From Achaetomium macrosporum (Eukaryota; Ascomycota; Sordariomycetes; Sordariales; Chaetomiaceae): a stretch of 64,000 nucleotides of DNA. The notes under the pieces were generated by a model. That model was not told where the DNA came from, did no database searches, and saw only the letters and a program-made list of their open reading frames with translations. The stretch spans positions 124,001 through 188,000 of the forward strand of contig MU860012.1 of assembly GCA_033296875.1 (NCBI GenBank), in the 5' to 3' direction. The position numbers were made by a program, and so were the translations under genes. Below are positions 1 to 10,319 of this stretch, piece after piece. How positions within the stretch are numbered: the first letter of the stretch is position 1; every line of letters starts with the position of its first letter.

Positions 1-2
1 GC

Positions 3-1484
3 GAGCCGCGTATTCTTCAGGTTAGCAATGCAGAACAGGCAGACACAGACTTGCCCTACGACCAGTGCGGCTTTGCTGATTTGATATGTCCGTGGGAAGA
101 CTCTGCGCCTTCGCTTCCAACCGACAACACAACTCCCAGGACTGTTGAGATTAACGGCAAGACGTACACGACTGATGCGTGGTTCAATGTTTCCTCTACC
201 GTCCTTGCTTTGACCTCGCGAAAACTGCACCTCCAGAAAGACCATCCAGTAGCTATCACCCGAAAGATCGTGGAATCTGTCTTCCCGGGACCTACCTACA
301 AGTACTACAATGAATTCGACCCGGTGGTGTCGACCTACGAGAACTTCGACTCACTCGGTTTTCCCCCGGACCACCCGGGGCGTGCTCGCTCCGACACATA
401 CTACATCAACAAGGACACGCTCCTACGAACACACACAAGCGCACATGAGGCGGAGCTGTTCCGAGCGCGCGAAAGCGGCGGCTACCTGATCAGCGCGGAT
501 GTCTACCGCCGCGACGAAGTCGACCGCAGCCACTACCCGGTCTTCCACCAGATGGAGGGCGCCCGGGTGTGGGACAGGAACCAAGTTCCCAACGGGGACC
601 TAGCCGCAGCGATCCGCGAGGACCTGGCCCGGCTTCCGAAGCACAATGTGCGCGTCGAAGACCCCAACCCCCCGTTCCACCCGGAACGCAACCCCCTCCA
701 GGCCGAGCACCACACGCCCGAAGAAGCGGCCGCCGTCGCAGCCCACCTAAAACACTCCCTCGAACTGATGGTCAACGAGATCTTCTCCCGCGCCAAAGCC
801 GCCGCCGCTAAACAGTCCCCTGTCCCCTCTCCCGAACAACAGCAGGAAACCGAACCCCTCCGCGTCCGCTGGGTAGAGGCCTACTTCCCTTTCACCTCTC
901 CCTCCTGGGAACTCGAGGTCTTCTACCAAGGCGACTGGCTCGAAGTCCTGGGATGCGGCGTGAGCAAGCAGGAGCTGCACATCAACGCCGGGAGGCCCTC
1001 ACAGATCGGCTGGGCCTTCGGCATCGGGCTGGAGCGCATCGCCATGCTGCTGTTCCAGATCCCAGACATCCGGCTGTTCTGGTCGCGCGACGAGCGGTTC
1101 CTGCGCCAGTTCCGCGGCGTGGAGGACGACCTGGCCCGGCTGAGGCCGTTCGTGCCGTTCAGCAGGCACCCGGCCTGCTACAAAGACGTGTCGTTCTGGC
1201 TGCGCGGCACGTCGGCGGCGGGCGGGAATGATAGAAAGGGGGTGGGCGCGGCGGACTGGCATGCCAATGATCTCATGGAGGTCGTGCGGGATGTGGCGGG
1301 GGATTGTGTGGAGAATGTCCGGCTCGTGGACGAGTTCATGCATCCGAAGACGGGGCGGAGGAGTCTGTGCTACCGCATCAACTACCGGAGCCTGGAGAAG
1401 ACGTTGACGAATGCCGAGACCAACGAGATGCATGACCGGGTGGTCAGCGCGTTGGTGGAGAGGCTCGGAGTGGAGATTAGGTAG
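3..1484 (+). CDS. MSF1: Mitochondrial phenylalanyl-tRNA synthetase (5' end cut by window edge)
   Basis: This enzyme charges mitochondrial tRNA-Phe with phenylalanine in the matrix. The frame is open to the left edge (first full codon at base 3), so the start codon and presequence lie outside the window. No ATG is in frame before base 51. The visible ~490 residues hold the class II synthetase core (HQMEGARVW, then GWAFGIGLERIAMLLF, the motif 3 region). The C-terminal ferredoxin-fold anticodon-binding (FDX-ACB) domain runs from about ACYKDVSFWL to the end at VERLGVEIR. That order is the single-chain mitochondrial PheRS, not the cytosolic alpha/beta enzyme. No intron interrupts the visible part. 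Identification is from family knowledge and is firm; only the N-terminus is unknown. Confidence 0.93.
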   Translation, partial: EPRILQVSNAEQADTDLPYDQCGFADLICPWEDSAPSLPTDNTTPRTVEINGKTYTTDAWFNVSSTVLALTSRKLHLQKDHPVAITRKIVESVFPGPTYKYYNEFDPVVSTYENFDSLGFPPDHPGRARSDTYYINKDTLLRTHTSAHEAELFRARESGGYLISADVYRRDEVDRSHYPVFHQMEGARVWDRNQVPNGDLAAAIREDLARLPKHNVRVEDPNPPFHPERNPLQAEHHTPEEAAAVAAHLKHSLELMVNEIFSRAKAAAAKQSPVPSPEQQQETEPLRVRWVEAYFPFTSPSWELEVFYQGDWLEVLGCGVSKQELHINAGRPSQIGWAFGIGLERIAMLLFQIPDIRLFWSRDERFLRQFRGVEDDLARLRPFVPFSRHPACYKDVSFWLRGTSAAGGNDRKGVGAADWHANDLMEVVRDVAGDCVENVRLVDEFMHPKTGRRSLCYRINYRSLEKTLTNAETNEMHDRVVSALVERLGVEIR

Positions 1485-3548
1485 TTGGGGCATGACATGC
1501 CCGTGATGGGCGGGTTGCCACGGCTGCTTGGCTGGGGTTGGCGTCTCTCTCTCTGTGTCTGTGGGCAGAGGTTCTTGGTTCGTCTGGCCCGCCAGTCGTC
1601 TGCTCAGCCACGAATTGGTAAGACGCTGGTGAGGGGGTTTCTTTCCTCCTTCTGCCGTTTGACCCTGACCATCCGTTCTTGCCGGGTCACGGAACCGGAA
1701 GGTCTCCTGCCGTCCGCATGTCTGGGGCTGTACTTATATTGTACCATAGTATACTGGAAAGATAGGCGGATAGACGGCAACGTAAGATATCGAAGCTCCG
1801 TTCAAGACTGCCCACTCCAACATATTTCAATGGACCGGAGGGCAGTGCAAAAGCTGTGGAGCCAGGCGTGAGGGGTTCGGCTCTTGGGTGAGCAGAGGTC
1901 AGTCTGCCATGTTGGATCGTTATACCAGATCGGCTCACTTGGCAGATTTCTGGGCCAGTGAAATGTGATGGCATTTGAGTTCTTGCGGTGACGTGGAAGC
2001 GGCGCAGGCCTTTCTCTCTTCCTTGGTGGTGCTGGCGCAGCTGGTTAAGCCGCTGAGGGCAAAAGCAAATGACTGCTAAGGAGAATTTTATCTTGATTCC
2101 ACATATTGACTGGCTATTCCAGCGTAAGGTAGGTACTAGTAAGGTTGACCGTGCTGTGCCTCGCCGCCACGTTGAGCGTTCACCCGCTGACAGTTGGACA
2201 GATTTGATCTCGAGCTTATCTCGAGAGCATGCTGGCTTCCACCCTTTATCGCTCCAGATGTGAAGAATCTTAACCTACTGTGGCAGTCTGTTTACTCTAC
2301 ATGGCTAGCCTGCATGCGTTAGACTAGCCAAGTCTCGTTGATTTTGATTGTTTCTTGTCTGCTTCCTGATGCGGCAGGTCTTCACGTCTCTCTCACCCGG
2401 GTCAGTGGACTGCTTTCTGCTTTGAATTGTGCCGTGTATGACCTTCCACATTCTCGCCGGCGTGGGTGGCGGCGTGAGATGGCTGAGCAACCAGCCATGA
2501 GGCAGGTGGACACCAACACAAGTGCTCTGCTCACCTGAGGTCTGCCCCTTTGACTGTGCAGGTGGTCGTGGTCACGGCGGCTGGGATCACCATGCGCCGC
2601 CCTGGATCCAACTCTGAGAGCCTCGGCCGCTGGAGGAGGCCATGAGGAATGCGAGGCTGATGAAGCCTGAGACGGGGAGTCGGAGTCAGCATCTGGCAGT
2701 TGGAGGCCGGCATCCTCGTGGAGTTCTTTCTCGTCTTCCCAACGGCTTGGTGAAATGAGGCTGTGCAATCGTAAAGAATGCGACAGCCTTGGCAGTCCAA
2801 GACAGCCGGAGTGTGAGTTAGGCCAATCATGTCCAACACCCTCTTCGACTTCGCAAACGGAGATTCGCCCGTTTTGCTGCCGGTAGGTTCCACATGCTCC
2901 GCTGCTCCACTTGCAAACGGTGGCTCTGAGTGCTCGAAAGCTGTGGCAACTGGCAAGAAGCACTGAGGAGGAGTCAACAATCTAGAACTCTCGAGAAGCC
3001 AGCCGCCAATGAACTGGGATCAAGATTTTTGGGAGAGGCTTTGCAATGGAAGGGGCAATTTGAACGCGAAAAGTCTGCCATGGAAGCCACTGCCCACTGG
3101 AGCCGAGGCGGGCCGGTGCCGTGTCTCAACATTTTCTAGTGTCTTGTGGCAGCGCTAAGCCATGCAACTGGGCATCCTGACGGCGGCATTGTGGGCTTCG
3201 CAAACGGCCTGCGATCGCCCACCCGGGAGGGGCGCTGCAATCGTGGACCAGTGATTGATCCATTGCGCCTGCAGAGTGCATCACACTGCATGGGACCTTC
3301 AACTTCGCATTTAAACATCCCGCGACCACCCGCCTCCCATCCGCATTAGTTAAGGTAATCTACATTACCATTACATCTCCTCCAACCTGAGTACCCGGCT
3401 TGTGGGACCCATTTTCTCCCGACCAACATCCAGCTCGGAGGACAAGAGGAACACTCGGCAAACGTCACCATCGTATAGGCAGAGTTATCATTGAGAAGGA
3501 CCTTCTGTCATTCCAGTTGTACTCTGCAGCGCCAATAACGTCGTCAAG
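1485..3548. other. Intergenic region, no supported gene
   Basis: About 2 kb between MSF1 and the calcipressin gene. Open frames here are short, overlap on both strands, and show no recognisable domain or splice pattern. It probably holds the MSF1 3' UTR and a long calcipressin promoter/5' leader. Confidence 0.6.
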
Positions 3549-4394
3549 ATGGAGCATCTACATCGGGAACTTCCACTCCGGGCATCCCCGCAGCAATCAC
3601 AACTATCAACACCAGAACTGCGGCCATCTGCTCCCTCACGCTCATCAACCGGCAGCAGCACCCGGTCTCGCAAATCCACGCTGACTCTCGACCTCACCAA
3701 CCTCCCTCCGCTTGTCAAGCCAACACCACCATGCAACACGCTTATTTTCACGAACCTCCAATCCCGCGACATCTTCCGCCCGGACAACCTCCAGACCATC
3801 CGCGACCTCATTTCTCAAACCGCCCGCATCCACGCCTTCTCCCCATTAAAGTCGCTTAGCCGCATTGTCGTGTCCTTCTACAGCGACGCCGACGCCATCG
3901 CGGTGCGCCAGGTCTGGGACGGCGAGGCCATCATGGGCGAGCGCTGCCGCGTGTACTTCGGCCAGCCTACACCCCTCACGACACAGGCGGATACCCACCT
4001 TGCGCTACCTGACGCAGGCAAGCTCTTCTTCATCTCCCCACCGCCGAGCCCACCGCACGGGTGGCAGCAGAAGATGGAGGACGCGCCAAACAAGATGGTG
4101 CACGCGGAGGATTTGGCCGAAGCGCTGGCGAAGCTGAGGCATCATCAGAACAACGACGGGATGGCGATGGGCTCCCCCGTATCGCCAGCCGAGAGCGGCA
4201 GTGGGAAGGGACGGAGTCGCAGCTCAACGCTGGTATTCCAGCCGACCCCCGGTTCAGGGGTCAGCCCGAACCTGCCGTGTGTCATTATCGACGACATGAC
4301 GGACGAGCCGGACGAGATGTCCCCGATCGCGCCGCCAAAGCCGATCATGGCGCATACGGCGCGCCCGCCGGTCGAGTTGATGCACGATGCCTGA
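3549..4394 (+). CDS. RCN1: Calcipressin (regulator of calcineurin, RCAN family)
   Basis: Predicted 281-residue cytosolic regulator that binds and modulates calcineurin. After a Ser-rich N-terminus, residues ~62-140 form the RRM-like domain of the family (starting CNTLIFTNL). Residues ~161-172 carry the diagnostic FISPPPSPPHGW box, the calcipressin Ser-Pro signature that is phosphorylated in homologues. Residues ~242-250 (LPCVIIDDM) match the conserved C-terminal calcineurin-docking region. The start is the first ATG of the open frame, in context AAGATGG. The gene is intron-free in this reading. Length fits fungal calcipressins. Regulation by the calcium/Crz1 pathway is usual for the family but was not tested here. 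Confidence 0.92.
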   Translation: MEHLHRELPLRASPQQSQLSTPELRPSAPSRSSTGSSTRSRKSTLTLDLTNLPPLVKPTPPCNTLIFTNLQSRDIFRPDNLQTIRDLISQTARIHAFSPLKSLSRIVVSFYSDADAIAVRQVWDGEAIMGERCRVYFGQPTPLTTQADTHLALPDAGKLFFISPPPSPPHGWQQKMEDAPNKMVHAEDLAEALAKLRHHQNNDGMAMGSPVSPAESGSGKGRSRSSTLVFQPTPGSGVSPNLPCVIIDDMTDEPDEMSPIAPPKPIMAHTARPPVELMHDA

Positions 4395-4960
4395 AGGCGG
4401 AAGCAGACGTTACTTTCTATCACTCTTCTTTTGCACTACCTTTTTCTCTTGCTGTTTGATCATTCCTCATTTGGTCTGGCAATCGGCACATGTTGGGTGT
4501 TTGCAAGACATCATCACGGATCGGTTTAGGAGCTCATGAGAACGGGCAGTCGGCGTTGGGTTCTCAGGCATGTGCGACAGGGGAGCCGTCGCAAATGGTG
4601 TTACTGTATTCTAGGGTAGCGTTTGAGGTCATGGTTAAAAAGCATGGTCATGTCGCATGCACAGGGGGTTCACGCAGAGAAGTAGCTCTAGCTGGATGTC
4701 GGATGTTTAGAACAGTGGTGAAAGCATTCAGTTCATTCGCTCAGGCCTTGCTGTGACAGCATTGTGCCGTAGGACCGCAAGTCTAGGATCAACAAAGAGT
4801 CCGGATCCATCCCATCTAGTTCCCATGGATTGGCAGATCAAAAGCATCCCTGTTCTTGCCAGCGTTTCGCCTCTCCATCCCTTCGGATTTACACAGTTCG
4901 ACTGCCGGACCCCTCGCCGCAACAGGATCTCGAACTACCCGAACCCGCAATCCGACGGGA
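4395..4960. other. Convergent intergenic region
   Basis: Space between the 3' ends of the calcipressin gene (+) and the MpaB-like gene (-). It presumably holds both 3' UTRs. I see no other feature. Confidence 0.6.
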
Positions 4961-6406
4961 TCACCGCAGGATCCGTAACACCCCCAACACACCTCTAACC
5001 CCAAGCCACACGACCCAAACCACAACAACCGACGCAACCAGCACCGCCTTCAGATTCCGCCTCTCCACCCCCTTCCCCATCGTCACCCATCCCACGGCCG
5101 CCTCCTCATCCCCCTCCTCCCCCACCGCAGCAGCAGGAGCCATAACCCTGTCGAGCGAAGGGATATACTTCAACTCATGCATCGCCTCCCCTCCCTCACC
5201 ACCACCACCACCCATCTCCCTCGCCACAAGACTCCGCAACACCCTCCGCACCCTAGCGATGCCCGCCTCGTCCCAACTTCGCACACTCCTGCGCGTGTAG
5301 CACACCGCCATAAAAACGAGACACTGCCCGGCAACAAGCAGGGTATGCCACACCCCCGGGCGCGGTACGCCCAGCGCATCAGCCAGGGCGCGCCCGTTCA
5401 GCCAGTGCGCCTCGGCGCGCAGAAAGGCAGCAGACGCGTAGCCCGGGGGCTGGCGCGCTAAAGACTGGATCATGTTGTTCGCAAGCACCCTGGAGACCGG
5501 GGAGGGGTGGGCGAGTTCGGAGAAGAGGAGGGATTCCATCGTGGTGCGTGCCGCGTGGGGGTTGGACAAAAAGCGGGTGGTGGGCACGCCGAGGAGGTGG
5601 GCTAGGTAGCGCCAGAGGGCGAGGTAATCTTCGATTTCCGGGGGGAGGAGGAAGATGCCCTGGCGCGGGAAGGCGATCCAGATCAGGGCGGCTGAGAAGG
5701 CGAGGATGGTGCCGATGCTGTCGAGGTTGTTGATCGGGATGCCGTGGGCGGTGATTGAGTAGTAGGTTGGCTGTCGTTGGGTGAGGGTGAGGATGCGCCG
5801 CCGGACGGAGGCGTGCAGGAAGCGCACGCGAATGGACGAGACGAAGCCCTTGCCGCCGGGCTGAATGGAGGAGAGGGAATCGGTGACGTCGAGGATGTGT
5901 TGGAAGGTTGCTAGGAGCCGTCGGCGTGCGGCGCACACGCCGAAGCCGCCTGTGCGAGTGAGGGTTTCAACGACGCGTGCTGAGCCCAACCCGCCGAGGA
6001 GGGACTGGAAGGTGAGCCCGACTATGGACGGCCCGGCGTAGCGGTAGAAGACTCTTTGCCCGCGCTCTATTTGGTCCCAATCGACCCAGTCAGGGATAGT
6101 GTTGACCTGATCCCAGAGCTCCTGGAGAGTCTCATCTTCAGGGGCGCGTGTCTTGAGGAGCTCGTACAAATCTGGAAGCCCGCTATGGGGGCATGTATCG
6201 CCAGCCCCCTCTTTGACGGTTTTTCTCTTCCCTCTAGGACATGGAGCCAGCAAGTCATCAAAACGGTCGAGACATCTTGTGGCAAGCTCGTCATAGGAGA
6301 ATATCAGCGGCCGTAGTTCCTCGGCAGTGCGATGATCGGGCGTCCACTTGAACTCATAGTTCCAGGCTCTCACTCGACTGCCGTTTTCTGGCCTTTTAGA
6401 TGTCAT
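4961..6406 (-). CDS. MpaB/DUF2236-family oxygenase-like membrane protein
   Basis: Predicted 481-residue protein of the ER-bound oxygenase MpaB / rubber oxygenase catalytic-domain family (DUF2236, PF09995). Supporting segments are FYRYAGPSIVGLTFQSLLGG (~121-140), the TRTGGFG turn (~150), the basic VRFLHASVRRRIL stretch (~200), which supplies a candidate heme/metal-ligand His, and GIPINNLDSIGTILAF (~222-237). A hydrophobic segment ends the protein (~452-478), consistent with a tail anchor. MpaB itself cleaves a polyprenyl side chain in mycophenolic acid synthesis, and bacterial relatives cleave rubber. No biosynthetic cluster surrounds this gene, so the substrate is unknown. It is a single exon starting at the first ATG. 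Family assignment is good; function is inference. Confidence 0.82.
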   Translation of the reverse strand: MTSKRPENGSRVRAWNYEFKWTPDHRTAEELRPLIFSYDELATRCLDRFDDLLAPCPRGKRKTVKEGAGDTCPHSGLPDLYELLKTRAPEDETLQELWDQVNTIPDWVDWDQIERGQRVFYRYAGPSIVGLTFQSLLGGLGSARVVETLTRTGGFGVCAARRRLLATFQHILDVTDSLSSIQPGGKGFVSSIRVRFLHASVRRRILTLTQRQPTYYSITAHGIPINNLDSIGTILAFSAALIWIAFPRQGIFLLPPEIEDYLALWRYLAHLLGVPTTRFLSNPHAARTTMESLLFSELAHPSPVSRVLANNMIQSLARQPPGYASAAFLRAEAHWLNGRALADALGVPRPGVWHTLLVAGQCLVFMAVCYTRRSVRSWDEAGIARVRRVLRSLVAREMGGGGGEGGEAMHELKYIPSLDRVMAPAAAVGEEGDEEAAVGWVTMGKGVERRNLKAVLVASVVVVWVVWLGVRGVLGVLRILR

Positions 6407-6793
6407 TGCGGTACAGCTGCTGCCCCGGTGTCCGACGGTACAGTTTCAGGTGCCCTGAAGCTAGACATTAGACGTGCGATTTAAGATACAGAGGAAAAGC
6501 TCCGTCTAGACTCCGAGCCCCTCGAACATGGTGGACCGATGGGTATTTTGAGTAGATTGAACCAAGAGACCTTGAGCACCTGTATTCAATTTGATCCTTC
6601 CAGATCTCACTTGAAGATATCTGGTAGGTTGTAGTGACATGCAAGGCAACTGATGTGTTCGTCCCAGCCCCGCATCCGGTTTATGGTGCCTGCCATGACG
6701 TCCTTTGCCACATAACAGTGCCGGCACTACCGGTAACCAAATGTAGTGTAGACAGATCTATCGTGCGGGGGCATTGCCGAAGATCCTTTCTTC

Positions 6794-6832
6794 TGCAAGC
6801 TCTCTATTTTCCACAATAGCGTCAGTCTCCAA
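6794..6832 (+). repeat. Diverged direct repeat, copy A
   Basis: This 39-nt stretch (TGCAAG ... ATTTTCCACAATAGCGTCAG) matches 7388-7426 at roughly 33 of 39 positions by eye. The differences include C/T and A/G changes. Weaker similarity seems to extend leftwards. It may be a relic of a decayed repeat. Confidence 0.5.
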
Positions 6833-7387
6833 TACCAGCTGCGATTACCTCTGGCGAGATTACGCGTGCCGTGACATATATTGCGTTTGCCTATACTATA
6901 ACGCTTGCGATCTATATTCTTTAGAATATATGGGTAGTAGCCCGGAATAGCAGGCAGTATGGCTGCTTGGCCTACAGTAGTTCGAATGCAATATATCTTA
7001 GCTGACCCACCTGCCTAGAAGTCATAGATACCTGGCATGGTACTAGGTCTGGTGTAAACTAAATCTGGGTCTTAACCACACCCTGATTTCCATTGTGGTA
7101 TCAATTCGGTGAACCATATTCGGCTGCAGAAATAGTTGGTATCATGGCCAAAAAGGGGTATAAGAGTAAAATGTGACGGGCCAAACATTAGCCGATGATT
7201 GAAGTTATCGTTTGGAAGGTTGGAGATGCATGGTGTGACGGTGGCTGCACCTCACCTCCTCACGTCAGGTTTGTGGATCCACATGCCCCTGCATTGGTCT
7301 GTGCTCCACATGCATGTGGCTCCACCACTGTGTAACAGGCACATTAGACTTCCTCGCATCCTGTACTTGCATTGGGAACCTTCCTTT

Positions 7388-7426
7388 TGCAAGTTCAATA
7401 TTTTCGACAATAGAGTCAGTCTTCCA
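7388..7426 (+). repeat. Diverged direct repeat, copy B
   Basis: Partner of the copy at 6794-6832, about 594 bp downstream in the same orientation (TGCAAG ... ATTTTCGACAATAGAGTCAG). Neither copy is in a gene. Confidence 0.5.
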
Positions 7427-8009
7427 GAGTCCCGAACCTGGTCCTGACGACCCGTCCGTCACACATGGCCGTGTTGTTGACATTTTCCCGTCGAAGAGTC
7501 AAGGTAGGTGTGTAACATCTCACTTCCGATGGACTCCCCGTAACCACCCTATATGTGCTTCATCGGCACCGGCTCGGGACCCATCACCTTCCGGCCAGAA
7601 AAAGCCGTACCCTAATACACCGACATGGAACCAAGTTAACTGTTAAGAGTACCTTTGCCATGTCATTTCTTCCTCTTCTTCTTCCTCCTCGTCCTCTTCC
7701 TCTTCTTCCTTTTCTGTCTTTTCATTTTTCCCTTTTTCTTTCTTTCTCTTAGGTTTAATCCCATTTGCTTGACTCCTTATCGTCAAGGTAGCTTGGAGTA
7801 CGGCTTTTTCTGACCATGGCGAGCCCATGCACACTGCAGCCGAAGTCCCCACTTGCCGTCCCCACCCAAAGGCGCAGGGAGCCGGGGCGTCCAAGGGAAA
7901 TTTTCGAGGCAAGCGGACTTGGACACTGCGGTTCCATTCGTGTCAGTCCGACTTTCTTTTGTTGCCAGCCAGATTGCGCCTACCACTGTCGTCTCCTCCT
8001 TTCCAAACG

Positions 8010-8939
8010 ATGGATTGTTCCTGCCGAACGGCTGCTCTGAGAATTTTTGTCAAGAGCATTGCGCAAATCCAAGTACCCCTACGCACTGCAACACCGCGCC
8101 TGGTACAGTACCAGGCGCAGGTTCTGCTCGGCCAACCCAACCTCCTTTACAACCAAACTGCAATCTCCGTATTTGCAAACGCATCTCGGGGTTTACATAC
8201 ATCATGTGTTCGAAGTAGCTCAGCAGCGGCCTCGCAGGCTGTCGAAGGAGAACCTAGGCGAGCAGAGAAGCACGAAGACGCAACAGAGAGCGAGACGGCT
8301 CCTCGCTCCTCTGAACCTGCGTCCGACCGTTCTGGCGACACCGAATCGCGAGATCCTCATACAGACGCAACGAGCTCCGGGGTGCGCAAGGAGAAGGCTG
8401 CCGAAGCTGAACCTAAGAAGCTGAGCAGAAAGGCAAAGAGAGAATTGAAAGATCAGAGAAGATCTCAGCGCAAGCCGGAGGATGATGACGACGATTACCG
8501 ACCCAACAAAAGAGAACCCTGGATGATCCAGAAGGAAGCCCTAAAGAAAAAATTCCCGGGCGGCTGGAGTCCACGAAAGAAGCTGTCGCCCGACGCCCTG
8601 ATCGGCATCCGGATGCTGCACAAGCAGTTCCCCGAAGAATACACGACCGAGGTGTTGGCAAAGAAGTTCGAGGTGTCGCCCGAGGCGATCCGCAGGATCC
8701 TCAAGTCAAAGTGGACACCTGACCCCGAGGAGGAGTTGAAACGCCAGGAAAGATGGTTCAACAGAGGCAAGAAGGTCTGGGCGCACTGGGCCGCGCTGGG
8801 CAAGAAGCCACCCAGGAAGTGGCGCGCCGAGGGCATCGTCCGTGATCCCTACTGGAATCGGCCTAGAGGCCCGAACCACAAAGACCCGGTCGCTCGTGCC
8901 GAGGCGCAGCGCAGGCTTGCAAAGGGCTTGGCAGGGTGA
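8010..8939 (+). CDS. RRG9: Required for respiratory growth protein 9, mitochondrial
   Basis: RRG9 (neugrin-like family) is a mitochondrial protein needed for respiratory growth and mtDNA maintenance in yeast. The conserved core is in the C-terminal half: PWMIQKEALKKKFP, GWSPRKKLSPDALIGIR, LHKQFPEEYTTEVLAKKFEV and SPEAIRRILKSKW, a helix-turn-helix-like block. The open frame extends upstream to 7827. I chose the ATG at 8010 because it gives a basic, Arg/Ser-containing N-terminus suited to mitochondrial import (MDCSCRTAALRIFVKSIAQ). The resulting protein is 309 residues. A disordered acidic/basic linker joins the presequence to the core. No intron is needed. Confidence 0.88.
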   Translation: MDCSCRTAALRIFVKSIAQIQVPLRTATPRLVQYQAQVLLGQPNLLYNQTAISVFANASRGLHTSCVRSSSAAASQAVEGEPRRAEKHEDATESETAPRSSEPASDRSGDTESRDPHTDATSSGVRKEKAAEAEPKKLSRKAKRELKDQRRSQRKPEDDDDDYRPNKREPWMIQKEALKKKFPGGWSPRKKLSPDALIGIRMLHKQFPEEYTTEVLAKKFEVSPEAIRRILKSKWTPDPEEELKRQERWFNRGKKVWAHWAALGKKPPRKWRAEGIVRDPYWNRPRGPNHKDPVARAEAQRRLAKGLAG

Positions 8940-10319
8940 CCCTACGAGTCGGCTCGGGGGATATGAAGAGGAGAGGCTTGCAGACTTTGGGCTACTCTAT
9001 GCGGCAGCAACATATAACGTTGAGATCTGCTGTTAATATTGTATCAATAGACGGGTGTATGAGTATGGGCTCTGCGATATTGAACCTCACCAAAATATCG
9101 CCATGTCTTATGGGCTGCCGTATGGTCACTCCGCGGCTTGTCGATATGCGAATGCAAGCCTTGCGCAAGGCGGCCGTACAAGTTGGCGCCTCATCGGCTC
9201 CATGCAAACCGTTGCCTTGTTGAAGGGAACCATGTACATGAGGGCTGGGGGCAGATATATCTGAGGTGGTCTGTGCCAGCACCAGAAGGAGACTCGACCG
9301 GGACTCGGCGGCCACTGCCCGGCGCTGCACCAGCCATGTCAATTTGCTGGATGCAGGACGGGCCCGCGCTAATGCAACCTTGCGGCTCTATCACGCGACC
9401 GTCGAAGGAACTGCTATCGACGGCCTTGGAGAATCGGTTCTGGAGAGCAGCATACCAGCACTGCTTTGGACGGAATTGGTCGCGCTGGGTGTTACAGTAT
9501 GACGCTGTGTTACGGATCTTCCCATCCGACTCAAGCTCCCTTTAAGAATTCCCGGTCCAGTAAACATTCATCAGATGGATTTCTCTTCCCGGACATGACC
9601 GTGGGTCGGGAGAGCTAGGCACTCGGCTGTCATTGGTGACGACAGTGACTTGCATCCCGAAAAAGCAAGGCTGGACGCAGGGCCCACATCGTCTTACCAA
9701 AAAAGGAAATGGACTGGCGCTAAGTTCGGCAGCACAGGAGCACGGGCCATATTTTCTAGCCCCCTGTCATGGAATTCACGCTCTCCCCTGCCACAACATT
9801 TCCGTGCTCAACCAAAGGTTTGGGATGTGGCTTGCTGAAGATCGCACCAGCACAGCATTGCTGTTTTCCCTCCACCACCAGACCCGCCGGTGTTTATGAC
9901 GACGCCGAGCAAATGTCGTCCGCCTCACCTAGGCCCTAACTGACTTCGGCTCCGAGACAATTGACTTTGTCTCGCTGCACGTCTTCATGTCACTGTAAGC
10001 TTCGATTTTGCGCCTGCATCGATTCGTTCTGCGGTGCCCTTGTTCGTGCAGGCCGTGCCTTCTGACCCGTCTCTATTTGCGCACCCGTAGCTTTCAGCTT
10101 GCAAACGCCCTCACTGTCCCGTCTTCACTCGTTTTGGACGGCACCCTCGTTAGGCACACACGCATATCGGACATACCTCTTCCATTCACCGCGCTCCTTT
10201 TGCATCCGCTGTTACACCGACTCTTTTCTCTGCGGACGTTCCTACGCGTTCGTTGAGCGTCTTCGTCTCCGGTTCGATTTCCATACCAGCCCGTCCTAAC
10301 CAGCCCATGGCGAAGAGCG
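8940..10319. other. Intergenic region
   Basis: 1.4 kb between RRG9 and the WD40 gene. Only short, unsupported open frames are present. The last ~350 bases are pyrimidine-rich and probably form the 5' leader of the WD40 gene. Confidence 0.6.

Larger units (their letters stand above)
6407..8009. other. Intergenic region with AT-rich patch and CT-rich tract
   Basis: 1.6 kb between the MpaB-like gene and RRG9, containing the divergent promoters. GC content drops at ~6840-7190 with many TA steps, which may be old repeat-induced point mutation. A long pyrimidine tract at ~7669-7752 lies upstream of the RRG9 start, as is common near fungal transcription starts. Two diverged copies of a short sequence occur at ~6.8 and 7.4 kb. 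Confidence 0.5.

Noticed and set aside
2382..2980. Overlapping minus-strand frames of 149-193 codons
   Set aside because: Non-ATG starts and no domain; two frames open at once suggests composition rather than coding.
7669..7752. CT-rich tract considered as a coding Glu/Lys repeat on the minus strand
   Set aside because: Fits a pyrimidine-rich promoter tract ahead of RRG9; the minus frame has no other coding features.
8047..8424. Alternative plus-strand frame overlapping RRG9
   Set aside because: Out-of-frame shadow; the RRG9 frame carries the conserved core.
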